DNA from: an uncultured Granulosicoccus sp.
GTDB taxonomy: Bacteria; Pseudomonadota; Gammaproteobacteria; Granulosicoccales; Granulosicoccaceae
Direction of reading: 5' to 3'
Length of the DNA stretch: 64,000 nt
NCBI GenBank assembly: GCA_947499955.1
Contig: CANMQI010000008.1
Coordinates: 186,001 to 250,000 of the forward strand
This document shows positions 26,724 to 35,675 of this stretch, in pieces. Every line of letters begins with the position of its first letter. Position 1 is the stretch's first letter. The notes beneath the pieces were generated by a model. The model did not search any database, was not told the origin of the DNA, and saw only the letters and a program-made list of their open reading frames with translations. A program made the position numbers and the translations under genes.

Positions 26724-27322
26724 GGCTGCGATGTCTGCTTGTTGTGCGATCGATTGACAGACACTCAGTATACGTGCAAGCGAGCTTGAAGCCCACGAGG
26801 TCACGCTCAGAGTCAAAACCGGTCGACAGATGTGACGAGCCCCATCAGCGCTTGCTGTCAGCGTCGAACGAACACATTTGCACCGTCCTGGAGCGTGTTT
26901 GATCGGACGCACAATCGGGGTGCGATGGTCAGGCGCTGGAAGGCGAGTTGGCGGTTGACCGAGCATGTTTTCGACTGGTTCAGGAACCATGGATATCGCG
27001 ATCCGCCAGCGGTGTCACAGGCCGGGTGTCAGGCTCTTCAGAGCAGCGCTCGCGAGGTCGACTATCGGGAGGTGACGGATGTGGTGTGGAATTCAGGATG
27101 GCCTTTTTCAGGCTGCGGGACATTCGATCAGGCTGGAAGATTCTGAGGATGGGAAGTCGATGTGCGGATAGCCATATCGCCTTTCATGACAAAAATATAC
27201 TGGAAAACGGTATTTTCAGAATCCCATTCCTATTAGTATCTAGAGCTATGTGCGTCCCTGCCGGGGCACGACCGGTGAGGGGCTGTGATGAGATTTCATA
27301 CAGGAACGGAGAAAATACGAAG
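26724..27322. other. Intergenic region between ABC operon and acidic repeat protein
   Basis: There are 599 bp between divergently transcribed genes. Frames in the region have no family resemblance and I see no gene. The part near 27185-27240 is AT-rich, with an imperfect dyad (ctggaaaa / tattttcag around 27198-27219), and probably holds the promoter of the downstream repeat protein. A short GGAG box lies 10 bp before the ATG at 27323. Confidence 0.35.
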
Positions 27323-29491
27323 ATGTGGAGGAAAGTAATTCCGATAGCCGCTGTCTTGATCTTGGCCTGGATCGGACTGAATCTTGTTTTTGACAACGAC
27401 CCGGAAGAGTCCATTGCGCACGCACCGGAGGCCGACACGACAGAAGTCGTCGAGCCGGTCGAGGCAGAGACTGCAACAGTCCAGGGCGTGGTTGATTCAA
27501 GCGTCGCAGAGACATCCGAGGCTGCCGATGAGCCGGTAGAAGAAGTCGCTGCCGATGCCACCGAGAGCACTGACGCGTCAACAGACGAAGCAGTCGCCGA
27601 TGTGGTCGAGAGCACTGACGAGTCCACGGACGAAGCGGTGGCTGATGCGATCGAGAGCACCGAAGCATCCACGGATGAAGCCGTCGCTGATGCCGGCGAG
27701 GGTGCTGAGGAGTCAACAGACGAAGCCGTTGCTGATGCGTTCGAGAGCACCGAAGAATCCACGGATGAAGCCGTCGCTGATGCCGCCGAGGGTACTGAGG
27801 AGTCAACGGATGAAGCCGTCGCTGATGCCGCCGAGGGTACTGAGGGGTCAACAGACGAAGCGGTTGCTGATGCGGTCGAGAATACCGAAGAATCCACGGA
27901 TGAAGCCGTCGCTGAAGCCGGCGAGGGTACTGAGGAGTCAACGGATGAAGCTGTCGCTGATGCCGCTGAGGGTACTGAGGGGTCTACGGACGAAGCGATG
28001 GCTGATGCGGTCGAGAGCACTGAGGCGTCAACGGACGAAGCAGTCGCTGATGTAACCGAAAGCACTGACGCGTCAAGCGATGAAGCCGTCGCGGATGCAG
28101 ACGAAGCTGCTGAAGCATCGACAGATGAAGCCGCTGCCGACACTGCGGAGATCGCTGCCGAATCAGAAGCTGATGCCGAGGTCGCCGATGAGGCAGCCAG
28201 TGAAGAAGGATCGGATGAGGTCGTGGCTGCTGATGCAGACGGTGCATCCTCCAGCTCGCTTGACGGGATAACAGCTGATGAATCCTCTGGCGACTCTGCG
28301 GATGACGAGTCCGATGTTGCCGACAGTCGCGAAGAAGTGGCTGCGCCGGATGCCGGCGAAGAGACAGCTGGAGAGACTGCAGATGCGGTTGCCGACGAAG
28401 CGGCAGACACTAGCGATGGTGCTGTCAGTGAAGCTCAGGTTGAAGGTGTGGCTGAAGGCATGAAGGCCATGCGTCATCCAGTAGACCCCGAGACGGGTGA
28501 GACGCTGTATGACGAGGAGATGGTCGAGGTTGTTGTCGAGGATGAAGCCGTTGAGGAATCGGAAGCAGCTGCACAGTCTGATGATGTTGCATCAGAAGAA
28601 GCGGACACTGTTGCTGAGGAATCCGACGCTACCGAGATGGCTGACGAGTCAGCTGACGCCGCTGAAGAAGAGGTTGTTGAATCCGATTCGGTAGACGCTG
28701 GTGATGAGCAGCCAGCGGCAGAGAGCGAAGAGTCCGTAGCGACTGAAGGCACTGAGGCAACTGAAGCTACCGAAGCTACTGAAGCAACCGAAGCAACCGA
28801 AGCAACTGAAGCAACTGAAGCAACTGAAGCAACTGAAGCAACTGAAGCTACCGAAGCGACTGAAGCGACTGAAGCTACCGAAGCGACTGAAGCTACTGAA
28901 GCGACTGAAGCTACCGAAGCTACCGAAGCTGCTGAAGCGACTGAAGCGACTGAAGCTACCGAAGCTACCGAAGCTACCGAAGCTACTGAAGCGACCGAAG
29001 CGACCGAAGCAACCGAAGCTGCTGATACCGAAGTCACAGAGCAATCAGATGTGACAGCGGCTGAAGAGCCCGCGCAAGAAGCAGTTGCTTCTGAAGAAGC
29101 TGCCGACGTGGTTGAGACAGCTCCGTCCAGCGAAGCCACCGTACAAACGGCAACGGCTGCACGCGGTTCGATCAACCTTGCCGGCATCAGTCGCAGGCTG
29201 GGTGGCGTGTTCGGCACGACTTACTCGGTCCTGGCGAGCGCTTCGGATGAAGCTTCCGCAAAGGCCGTCTTGCCTCGTCTGGAAGCAGCAAGTCAGGAGC
29301 TTGAGCAGATATCCGGACAGCTTGCCAGCATTCCGGCGTTCGCCAAGGCGCCGCTGACAGCAGTTATCGATGGTGGCATTGCACGTCTGAAGCCATTGGC
29401 AGATACCGCCTTGACCAAGGATGGCGTCGGTGCTGTGCTGACGCCGGTTGTGGCTCCCATGATGGAGACGTTGCGTGGTCTGGTGAAGTAG
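27323..29491 (+). CDS. Membrane-anchored, extremely acidic repeat protein
   Basis: A 722-aa protein. Residues 3-22 form a single hydrophobic anchor (VIPIAAVLILAWIGLNLVF). Residues 86-280 are 13 tandem copies of a 15-residue unit built on STDEAVADxxExTxx. Residues ~281-476 are acidic and low in complexity. Residues 477-566 are 30 tandem TEA tripeptides (one is AEA). Residues ~610-722 are a different, ordered-looking domain (SINLAGISRRLGGVFGTTYS... ending ETLRGLVK), helical in character. The ATG at 27323 is chosen because it gives the anchor; the frame is open further upstream. The layout suggests a periplasmic spacer that carries the C-terminal domain away from the membrane, perhaps across the cell wall. 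A terminator follows. No family recognised. Confidence 0.85.
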   Translation: MWRKVIPIAAVLILAWIGLNLVFDNDPEESIAHAPEADTTEVVEPVEAETATVQGVVDSSVAETSEAADEPVEEVAADATESTDASTDEAVADVVESTDESTDEAVADAIESTEASTDEAVADAGEGAEESTDEAVADAFESTEESTDEAVADAAEGTEESTDEAVADAAEGTEGSTDEAVADAVENTEESTDEAVAEAGEGTEESTDEAVADAAEGTEGSTDEAMADAVESTEASTDEAVADVTESTDASSDEAVADADEAAEASTDEAAADTAEIAAESEADAEVADEAASEEGSDEVVAADADGASSSSLDGITADESSGDSADDESDVADSREEVAAPDAGEETAGETADAVADEAADTSDGAVSEAQVEGVAEGMKAMRHPVDPETGETLYDEEMVEVVVEDEAVEESEAAAQSDDVASEEADTVAEESDATEMADESADAAEEEVVESDSVDAGDEQPAAESEESVATEGTEATEATEATEATEATEATEATEATEATEATEATEATEATEATEATEATEATEATEATEAAEATEATEATEATEATEATEATEATEATEAADTEVTEQSDVTAAEEPAQEAVASEEAADVVETAPSSEATVQTATAARGSINLAGISRRLGGVFGTTYSVLASASDEASAKAVLPRLEAASQELEQISGQLASIPAFAKAPLTAVIDGGIARLKPLADTALTKDGVGAVLTPVVAPMMETLRGLVK
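27578..28162 (+). repeat. 13 x 45-bp tandem coding repeat
   Basis: Thirteen in-frame units of 45 bp without indels, each encoding a variant of STDEAVADxxExTxx. Units differ by a few bases, and a recurring AEGTEGSTDEAVADAVE variant suggests that blocks of more than one unit were duplicated together. Confidence 0.92.
28751..29020 (+). repeat. 30 x 9-bp tandem coding repeat (Thr-Glu-Ala)
   Basis: Exactly 30 nine-base units (act/acc gaa gca/gct/gcg), 29 coding TEA and one AEA. A run of identical actgaagca units near 28804-28845 looks like recent slippage, while the rest alternate synonymous codons. Length changes stay in frame, so this is a protein-length polymorphism site rather than an on/off switch. 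Confidence 0.93.
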
Positions 29492-29515
29492 TAGCCAGTC
29501 GCTGTTCGTGAGGGG

Positions 29516-29545
29516 AAAGGGCGCTTCAGGGCGCCTTTTTCTTTT
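29516..29545 (+). terminator. Rho-independent terminator of the acidic repeat gene
   Basis: The sequence aaagg-g-cgc, loop ttcagg, gcg-ccttt is followed by tttcttt-type T-rich sequence. The stem has 8 pairs with one bulged G and lies 24 bp after the stop codon. Confidence 0.8.
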
Positions 29546-29570
29546 GCGGCATTGGCGCTGTTGAAAACCA

Positions 29571-30476
29571 TCATTCCCTTGCCCGAGACCGCGGTTCGGC
29601 ATCAGCTGTTCTTTCGACGAAGACAAGCCCCAGTCCGCTGAGAACGATCAGCAGAGCGCCGCCGAGAACCGCAGGCCCGGGAGTTGTCTTGAAGAACAGC
29701 AAATCCGCCAGCATGGCCCAGAGAATGGCGGTGTACCGAGTAGCGGCAATCAAGGTGCTGCGCCCGCCTTTCGTGGCGGCTGCAATGAGCAGATTGCTGG
29801 CAATGTAGAGCACCACTGAAGCCAGCAGGGGGACTGCGATACTGGCTGAGGGCAGCACCCAGTGTCCCGTGGAGGCGATCATCAGTGCCAGTATCAGCGT
29901 CGTGAAGTTCGCGCTGAGTGACAGATCGATGATGCGGGCATGCCGAGCGAATAGCCGGGTAATCAAATCGCGTGCGGCAAAGCAGATGGCAGAGATCAGG
30001 GCTGCTCCAACACCGAATGGATTGCCTGAGAAAGCTGGCCCGGAAGCCAGCAATGCGCCGGCGAACGCGACCAGCACCAGCAAATTCCCCGAGATTGGCA
30101 GGCGCTCACCTTCAAAGGCCTGGCTGACAAACATGATTGCGATGGGTATTGCCATCATGATGGTAGCCACCAGGCTCAGCGACGTCATCGACAGCGCATA
30201 GAGCAATAACACCGTCGCGACAGCTTCTGACAGCCCTCTTGCCAGGATTGCGGCGTTTATAACCGGCCGTCCCCCACGAAAAGCAAGCGGAATCAGTACA
30301 AGGGAAATTGCCCCTGAGCGCAGTACTGCCAGTTCTGCACTGGGAATGGAGCTCAGCAGTTTGATGCAGAAATTGTTTCCCACGCCAGCGCCGATGGCTG
30401 CGATGGCCTGCACGACAGCTTTGCATTCGGAGGAGTCTCGCATCGCTGTTTTCGAGCTGTTTGAGGGTCGGGACAT
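29571..30476 (-). CDS. DMT superfamily (EamA-like) transporter
   Basis: A ~301-aa inner-membrane protein with about ten hydrophobic segments and the internal two-fold repeat of EamA/RhaT-type drug/metabolite transporters. The ATG at 30476 is preferred, though the frame runs further upstream to 30602; 30440 is another possible start. It is divergent from the 2-dehydro-3-deoxygalactonokinase gene with an 85-bp spacer. The substrate is unknown; export of a metabolite or amino acid is typical. Confidence 0.85.
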   Translation of the reverse strand: MSRPSNSSKTAMRDSSECKAVVQAIAAIGAGVGNNFCIKLLSSIPSAELAVLRSGAISLVLIPLAFRGGRPVINAAILARGLSEAVATVLLLYALSMTSLSLVATIMMAIPIAIMFVSQAFEGERLPISGNLLVLVAFAGALLASGPAFSGNPFGVGAALISAICFAARDLITRLFARHARIIDLSLSANFTTLILALMIASTGHWVLPSASIAVPLLASVVLYIASNLLIAAATKGGRSTLIAATRYTAILWAMLADLLFFKTTPGPAVLGGALLIVLSGLGLVFVERTADAEPRSRARE

Positions 30477-30561
30477 GTGTACCTGGTAAGTGAGACTGGC
30501 AGCTGGTATCTCAATGTGGACTAAGGTATCATTATTTGGACTATCTGATAAATGAAGAAAC

Positions 30562-31461
30562 ATGAGCGAAATCAGCTTTGTGGGTGTGGACTGGGGCAGC
30601 ACGAACTTCCGGGCTTGGGCATTTCAGATGGATGGCGCGCTGATTGCCGAGCGTAATGCGCCTATCGGTCTGAAATCCGTGAATACGGCCGGTGGCTTTG
30701 AGGCGGCTTTCAACGATCAGTGCAGAGACTGGCTGGACACCGCTCCGGATGCATTCGTTCTGTTCTGCGGAATGGTGGGTGCCCGCGGAGGATGGAAAGA
30801 GGCACCCTACGCCGCGTGTCCTGTCAATGCGGAGGAGCTACTTGGCGATGCCGTGCGATTCCGTATCGGTTCTCATGGTGCGCTGATACTGCCCGGCGCT
30901 ACCTGTCAGACGGACTCTGCCAGCGACGTGATGCGTGGTGAGGAGTTGCAGATACTGGGAGCTGCGCATCTGGGAGCACTGAGCGACGCCCGTTTCTGCA
31001 TTCCCGGAACACATTGCAAGTGGGCATGCATGGAGGCCGGCAGACTTACGCGTTTCTCTACCTATGTGACCGGAGAGCTGTTTCAGCTCTTGCGTCATCA
31101 GAGTCTGCTGGGACGACTGGCAGTCGGCGATGACTTCGATGAGTCTGCGTTCAAACAGGGCATCGACCGTGGCATGCAATACCCACTGTCACATGCACTG
31201 TTTGCAGCTCGTGCCAATACTCTGATGAGCAAGGTACCGGCGGACGCGGCATCAGCCTATCTGTCAGGTATTCTGGTTGGGGCTGAAATCGGCGCTGAAC
31301 CGGTTGATGGCCAGACACTGATTCTGCTTGCCTCCGGTGAACATGCGAGCCGCTATGCCATGGCCCTGGAGCACGCGAAGCGGCCTTTTCGATTGATGGA
31401 TGCCGATGAGGCTACCCGTGCCGGACTGGTACTGCTTGCGAACAGGTTGCGTTGTTCGTAA
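30562..31461 (+). CDS. dgoK: 2-dehydro-3-deoxygalactonokinase
   Basis: A 299-aa sugar-acid kinase of the DgoK family (actin/hexokinase-like ATPase fold). The N-terminal phosphate loop VGVDWGSTNFRAWAF and the FCGMVGARGGWKEAPY stretch are characteristic. It phosphorylates 2-keto-3-deoxy-galactonate before aldol cleavage. No aldolase (dgoA) is adjacent; the nearest sugar-acid genes are the operon at 46093-55196. The spacer to the divergent DMT transporter carries AT-rich sequence (ggtatcattatttgg) where promoters of both genes must lie. Confidence 0.92.
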   Translation: MSEISFVGVDWGSTNFRAWAFQMDGALIAERNAPIGLKSVNTAGGFEAAFNDQCRDWLDTAPDAFVLFCGMVGARGGWKEAPYAACPVNAEELLGDAVRFRIGSHGALILPGATCQTDSASDVMRGEELQILGAAHLGALSDARFCIPGTHCKWACMEAGRLTRFSTYVTGELFQLLRHQSLLGRLAVGDDFDESAFKQGIDRGMQYPLSHALFAARANTLMSKVPADAASAYLSGILVGAEIGAEPVDGQTLILLASGEHASRYAMALEHAKRPFRLMDADEATRAGLVLLANRLRCS

Positions 31462-31601
31462 CCTGGCGAGATTCTCTGATTGAGGTATGGTGGCTTCAGG
31501 TTCCTGGCGGTGTGAGTTCGGCCGACGCCGTCAGATAGCGGGTAAACCATGCCGAGCTGGCTGCCGTAGAATGATCAACGGGGAACTTGCAGGAGAGCAC
31601 A

Positions 31602-32099
31602 ATGAGATTCTCAACCTACAACAGGCGAACATTTCTGAGCCATGCCGGTCTGGGCATCGCGGCGCTGGCTTTTGGTCGATCAGGTCTGGTGTCATCGGTT
31701 CAAGCGAACGGCAACCTGCTTCCTACAGAATCGATGCGTGGCGGTAGCAACAATTACTCGCCCGGTGCTCCTCTTGTCGATAATCTGGGCCGTGGATTTC
31801 GGGTACACGGAACCGTACGTCGTGCGGGCGCTGGCGAACCGTTGGCCAATGTGCGCATCCAGATCTGGGCTGCGACCGCCCGCGGTGGAGAGCGAGAGCC
31901 GAGCAACCACGGCAGTGTCCTGACTACAGCAGACGGCTCCTTTGAACTCGAGATGTCACAGGTGGTACCGAACTTCGGTCAGCCGCATGCGCATCTGGCT
32001 TACGACGACGCCGACTTCAAGACCGTGTTTCTGCGGCCCGTCATGAGCAGTCCGAAAGACACCAGTGTGCAGGCGCATTTCGTACTGGTGGAAGCCTAG
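31602..32099 (+). CDS. Tat-exported intradiol-dioxygenase-like protein
   Basis: A 165-aa protein with a twin-arginine signal (NRRTFLSHAGLGIAALAFG) and an AGGAGAG ribosome-binding site. The mature part (FRVHGTVRRAGAGEPLANV, then DGSFELEM, then GQPHAHLAY) follows the beta-sandwich pattern of intradiol ring-cleavage dioxygenases. It is shorter than true catechol dioxygenases, and only part of the Tyr/Tyr/His/His iron ligand set can be recognised (the HAH near residue 128). It could be a periplasmic metal-dependent oxygenase-like or a carbohydrate-binding-like protein. It is 100 bp before a ferric-reductase-like membrane protein on the same strand. Its TAG stop begins the second copy of the 35-bp element. 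Confidence 0.72.
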   Translation: MRFSTYNRRTFLSHAGLGIAALAFGRSGLVSSVQANGNLLPTESMRGGSNNYSPGAPLVDNLGRGFRVHGTVRRAGAGEPLANVRIQIWAATARGGEREPSNHGSVLTTADGSFELEMSQVVPNFGQPHAHLAYDDADFKTVFLRPVMSSPKDTSVQAHFVLVEA

Positions 32100-32130
32100 T
32101 GGCGCGATCGGGAAACAAGGTGATACTCAG
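32096..32130 (+). repeat. Copy 2 of the dispersed 35-bp element starting at a TAG stop codon
   Basis: It matches 4584-4618 at 31 of 35 positions and is likewise placed at the stop codon of the preceding gene and before a same-strand gene. The mismatches are scattered single bases, so this looks like an old dispersed element rather than a fresh duplication. Confidence 0.6.
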
Positions 32131-32199
32131 TATCTGTGTGCGCCCGTCCGGCAAGGCGATTCGCTAGCCTCGTGTTCGTGAGTATCAACAGGTAGCTGC

Positions 32200-32823
32200 A
32201 TGCCCGGGTCAAGCATTTCACGCTGGAGTCAGCCGCTATTGTGGGGGTTGTCTGTAGGTCTGTTGGTGGTGCCAGTGACTCTGGCGGCCTTGAGCCCACT
32301 TCAGGCCGGACGCGAGTTCACGTACGTTATCGGCGCTTTGGCAGGCATATTGGCGTTGTCCCTGTTATTCGTACAGCCGCTGCTGGCGGCCGGTGTTCTG
32401 TCGGGTCTGGTGCCTTCCATGGAAAAGCGCTGGCATCGCCGTCTGGGTGCCGCCCTGGTGTCGGCGGTGGCGCTGCATATCCTCGGGCTCTATCTGGCCA
32501 GTCCCGATGACATGAGTGATGCCTTGTTGTTGGTCGCCCCCACACCGTTTTCACTTTATGGCGTTATCGCCTTGTGGGCGGTTGTGCTGCTCGGTCTGTC
32601 AGCCGTCATACGCCCTCGTGTGCGCTCAAGGTTACGGCTATGGAGAGTGGCTCACAGTTCGCTGGCGCTGATTGTCGTTAGTGCCAGCATCGTGCATGCG
32701 TGGATGATTGACGGCACCATGAACGGACTGTCCAAGACGATCAGCTGTGTTTGTATCGCTCTGGCAACCGTGGCTGCGCTTGTTTATCTGAATCGGATCA
32801 AACCCGCTGCACGCGTCGGCTAG
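32200..32823 (+). CDS. Ferric reductase-like transmembrane protein
   Basis: A 207-aa protein with six hydrophobic segments in the arrangement of the ferric-reductase-like (MsrQ/YedZ/NOX) heme-binding core. Histidines likely to bind b-type heme are in ALVSAVALHILGLYL, WRVAHSSLAL and SIVHAWMI. In MsrQ-type systems such a protein passes electrons across the membrane to a periplasmic enzyme. Here the same-strand upstream neighbour is a Tat-exported dioxygenase-like protein, which may be the partner. No flavin or NAD domain is attached. Confidence 0.83.
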   Translation: MPGSSISRWSQPLLWGLSVGLLVVPVTLAALSPLQAGREFTYVIGALAGILALSLLFVQPLLAAGVLSGLVPSMEKRWHRRLGAALVSAVALHILGLYLASPDDMSDALLLVAPTPFSLYGVIALWAVVLLGLSAVIRPRVRSRLRLWRVAHSSLALIVVSASIVHAWMIDGTMNGLSKTISCVCIALATVAALVYLNRIKPAARVG

Positions 32824-32857
32824 TCTCGTGCCGTGAGTAACTGACTCCGGCAGGCGT

Positions 32858-32927
32858 GTTTCCCGCGTATCCATTACGCGAGAAACAGGAGCTCGCAGTC
32901 ACACCGTCTTGGCGTAACAGGACGGTG
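32858..32927. terminator. Two hairpins between convergent genes
   Basis: The first stem is 32858-32869 with 32875-32886 (gtttcccgcgta / tacgcgagaaac, one mismatch, 5-nt loop). The second is 32902-32908 with 32921-32927 (caccgtc / gacggtg, perfect, 12-nt loop). They lie in the 176-bp gap between the ferric-reductase-like gene and the convergent peroxiredoxin gene. There is no T-run on either side, so termination is inferred from position only. Confidence 0.4.
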
Positions 32928-32999
32928 GTACGCGTACCTCCTGAGTCGAACAATGCGGGATGAATCGCACGACGACAGGAAGAACGATCGGTAGAAAAC

Positions 33000-33629
33000 C
33001 TACTGCGCGTCAGTCAGTCGCAGATAGGGCCTGATGCTGTCCCAACCTTGAGGAAACATCGTTTCGGCCTGTTCATCCGTAATGGATGGCGGAATGATGA
33101 CCTTTGAACCAGGGCGCCAGTCAGCCGGGGTGGCCACAGTGAGCTTGTCGCCAATCTGCAAGGCGTCGATGACCCGCAGGATCTCGTCGAAGTTGCGTCC
33201 CACACTCATGGGGTAAGTCATGATCAGGCGCACTTTCTTGTTCGGATCAATGATGAAGACTGATCTGACAGCCGCCGTTTCACTTTGTGAAGGGTGAATC
33301 ATGTCGTAGAGTTTTGCTATGCGCAGATCGGGGTCAGCGACAATCGGAAAGGTCAGAGTCGTGTTCTGAGTTTCATTGACGTCATTGATCCAGCTCAGGT
33401 GCTCTTCCACGGTGTCCGTGGACAGGCCCAGAGGTTTGGTATTTCTCTTCGTGAATTCTTCGATCAGCTGAGAAGTTCGACCCATCTCGGTGGTGCACAC
33501 CGGCGTGTAGTCAGCAGGGTGGCTGAAGAAGAACACCCATGAATCACCCATCCACTCGTGCAGATTGATGGGGCCGTTCGTGGTATCTACATCAAAGTCA
33601 GGGGCGATGTCACCAATTCTGATAGTCAT
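33000..33629 (-). CDS. 1-Cys peroxiredoxin (Prx6/AhpC-TSA family)
   Basis: A 209-aa thiol peroxidase. The peroxidatic Cys lies in ADYTPVCTTEMG, the Prx6-type PxxxTxxCTxE motif, and the extended C-terminal domain (WRPGSKVIIPPS) is typical of the 1-Cys class. It detoxifies hydrogen peroxide, alkyl peroxides or peroxynitrite in the cytoplasm. It is monocistronic, divergent from the DsrE-like gene. Confidence 0.95.
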   Translation of the reverse strand: MTIRIGDIAPDFDVDTTNGPINLHEWMGDSWVFFFSHPADYTPVCTTEMGRTSQLIEEFTKRNTKPLGLSTDTVEEHLSWINDVNETQNTTLTFPIVADPDLRIAKLYDMIHPSQSETAAVRSVFIIDPNKKVRLIMTYPMSVGRNFDEILRVIDALQIGDKLTVATPADWRPGSKVIIPPSITDEQAETMFPQGWDSIRPYLRLTDAQ

Positions 33630-34032
33630 TGATTTTCTTCCTTCGGTCTCGTGTCAGCAGTTTTTCTTTGGGAGATTGCCCGACAAGAAGTCTGTCGGCC
33701 AATCAGTCATTGCAGTGTATTCGGGTAGAACAACGGGCCGCAGTAACTTTGTCACCAACTTGTCGTTTTCCGAGAGTCTGCCGAGCCACGAGCCTGAAAC
33801 GCTGGCACGAATTTCATATGTCAATGGGGCCAGACTTGTCTAAAATCTCGGAAATGTTGTTGCGCAAGGCAGAAGAGGTATTCGGTGAGCTTGTACTTCA
33901 TCTGCCTGTATTACAGATTATTCGTAAAGGTATAAAATATTTATATGATAATGTGACTTTATCACTGTCGGCCTGCAGAGCGCTCTCTATAGTGAAAGTG
34001 TCAGTCAAGCAGAGAGCATTCGAGGCAAGGTG
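33630..34032. other. Intergenic region between peroxiredoxin and DsrE-like gene
   Basis: There are 403 bp between divergent genes, with no credible gene. A strongly AT-rich block at 33921-33965 (cgtaaaggtataaaatatttatatgataatgt in parts) is the likely promoter of the downstream gene; several TATAAT-like hexamers overlap there, so I do not choose one. A GAGGCAAGG box precedes the ATG at 34033. Confidence 0.4.
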
Positions 34033-34473
34033 ATGAAGCAGAAACTGAAAGGATTGATGGCGGCGTTGGCCATGGCGGCCAGTGCCGGAGTACATGCCGA
34101 CGAGGTACCGGATCTGGTGACGATAGTGACGTCGCCCGAACCGCAGACTCAACTCATGGCAATGGTATTGACCATGAATGCGGCGCAAAAAGGCGCCAAG
34201 GCACATATTCTGCTCTGCGGTCCCGGCGGTGACATGGCCTTGCAGGATGCGCCAGAGAGTGTACTGGCTCCGCAGGCACCCAAGTCCATGAGTTCTCAGG
34301 GTCTCATGAAGATCATCCTGGAGAAGGGCCTTGCGACAGCGGAAGTGTGCGCCATCTATCTGCCCAATGCGAATTTGAGTCCTGACGCTCTGCTGGACGG
34401 CATCGGGGTTGCGGATCCAGCTGTCATGGCAGCACGCATCATTGCGGAAGACGCTCGGGTCATGAGCTTCTGA
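34033..34473 (+). CDS. DsrE-like periplasmic protein
   Basis: A 146-aa protein with a signal peptide (KGLMAALAMAASAGVHA, cleavage before DEV). The mature part has alternating strands and helices like the DsrE/DsrF/TusD fold: VTIVTSPEPQTQLMAMVLT at the start, AHILLCGPGGDMAL with a Cys, and a second Cys in TAEVCAIYLPN. Cytoplasmic DsrE-family proteins carry sulfur on Cys; a periplasmic version may handle thiols or persulfides. A persulfide-dioxygenase-like gene lies 4.5 kb away, which fits but is not adjacent. The start is ATG 34033; a GTG immediately precedes it. Confidence 0.7.
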   Translation: MKQKLKGLMAALAMAASAGVHADEVPDLVTIVTSPEPQTQLMAMVLTMNAAQKGAKAHILLCGPGGDMALQDAPESVLAPQAPKSMSSQGLMKIILEKGLATAEVCAIYLPNANLSPDALLDGIGVADPAVMAARIIAEDARVMSF

Positions 34474-34657
34474 GCCATCGCCCGAAGCATGCAGCCAGAT
34501 AAACGCCATCAGGGGGTTGCCTGGCTGCCTTCTGAACACCCGGTCCGATCAGCAGGATCGACGCCGTCGGTCCGGCTTGCGCTTGATATCTGTCAACACG
34601 GGCGCGCGGGCGAAGTGATATGTTGATATTCCTGATGATTCGGTATGCAACGAGCGT

Positions 34658-35602
34658 ATGCGTATTCTGAGTATCTGTTTGAACCCTGCCATCGACATCT
34701 CGTCGGAGGCCGAAAGCATCTATCCGGTCAGCAAGGTGCGCACCTGCCGTGAGCGAGTGTCGCCAGGGGGTGGTGGTGTCAATGTGGCGCGTGTACTCGG
34801 CAACTTCGGCGTGCGCTGCGAACTTGTCTATCTGGCCGGCGGTGGTACAGGCAGGATGCTCGAAGACGAGATTGATCAGCTTGGTATCGACAGTCGTTGT
34901 TTTCAGATCGACAACCCCACGCGAGTTGCCTTCAACGTCAGGCAGACTTCCAATAATCAGGAGTATCGTTTTGTTCCTGAAGGCCCGCTGGTCAACGAAG
35001 CTGCCTACAACGATTTGATGAAGTACCTGGAAGAGACGCCTCTGAGCGACGAGGATATTCTGATAGCCAGCGGCAGTCTGCCTCGGGGCGTTCCTGAGGA
35101 TACCTACTCGCGCATTGCTCATATCGCCCAGCGGCAGGGAGCTCGGCTTATCCTGGATTCATCCGGCGCCGGGTTGTCGACCGCTCTGGATGCCGGAAAT
35201 TGCATCTACCTGGTAAAGCCCAGCCTCAACGAGCTGCAGAGGCTGGCGGGTCGCAAGCTTGATGAAAACGATGCGCGGGACTTTGCCAGCAGCCTCATCA
35301 CGGAAGGCAAGGCCGAGCATGTCGCCGTGTCCATGGGGTCACACGGAGCCTTTCTGGTCGGTAAGCACAGTACCTTGCGCTTGCCAGCTTACCTGGTCAA
35401 GGTAGTGTCCACTGTCGGTGCCGGTGACAGCTTCGTCGGTGCCATGGTGTATTCCTTGTCTGAGGGGCATTCCATTGAAACCGCGTTCAGATATGGTGTG
35501 GCTGCGGGGGCGGCAGCGGTCATGACCTCGGGTGATGAACTCTGCCGGCGGGAAGATGTCGAGTCTTTATATCGTGTGGAAGATCAGCAAGCCGAGTTGT
35601 AG
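34658..35602 (+). CDS. PfkB-family sugar kinase (1-phosphofructokinase/tagatose-6-phosphate kinase-like)
   Basis: A 314-aa ribokinase-fold kinase. It starts ILSICLNPAIDISSE, as in the FruK/PfkB/LacC subgroup, with the substrate-binding PGGGGVNVARVLGNFG and the catalytic STVGAGDSFVGAMV (Asp as base, anion hole GAGD). It probably phosphorylates a sugar phosphate such as fructose-1-P, fructose-6-P or tagatose-6-P. No PTS genes are adjacent, so the E. coli PfkB-like role (6-phosphofructokinase 2) is at least as likely. Confidence 0.88.
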   Translation: MRILSICLNPAIDISSEAESIYPVSKVRTCRERVSPGGGGVNVARVLGNFGVRCELVYLAGGGTGRMLEDEIDQLGIDSRCFQIDNPTRVAFNVRQTSNNQEYRFVPEGPLVNEAAYNDLMKYLEETPLSDEDILIASGSLPRGVPEDTYSRIAHIAQRQGARLILDSSGAGLSTALDAGNCIYLVKPSLNELQRLAGRKLDENDARDFASSLITEGKAEHVAVSMGSHGAFLVGKHSTLRLPAYLVKVVSTVGAGDSFVGAMVYSLSEGHSIETAFRYGVAAGAAAVMTSGDELCRREDVESLYRVEDQQAEL

Positions 35603-35675
35603 TGTGACTTCCAGAGTATGATCATTTCAAGTGACCATCTTGCAGGGTGATTGACGAGGAGGAATGCCGAAAGCC

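Noticed and set aside
27184..29217. Long minus-strand and alternative plus-strand frames rich in Ser-Ala-Val or Arg-Pro across the repeat region
   Set aside because: They are the other frames of the 45-bp and 9-bp coding repeats; the anchor, Shine-Dalgarno box and C-terminal domain all belong to the plus-strand frame at 27323-29491.
30562..31461. dgoK as a member of the sugar-acid operon
   Set aside because: It is 15 kb away with many unrelated genes between; at most a metabolic link.
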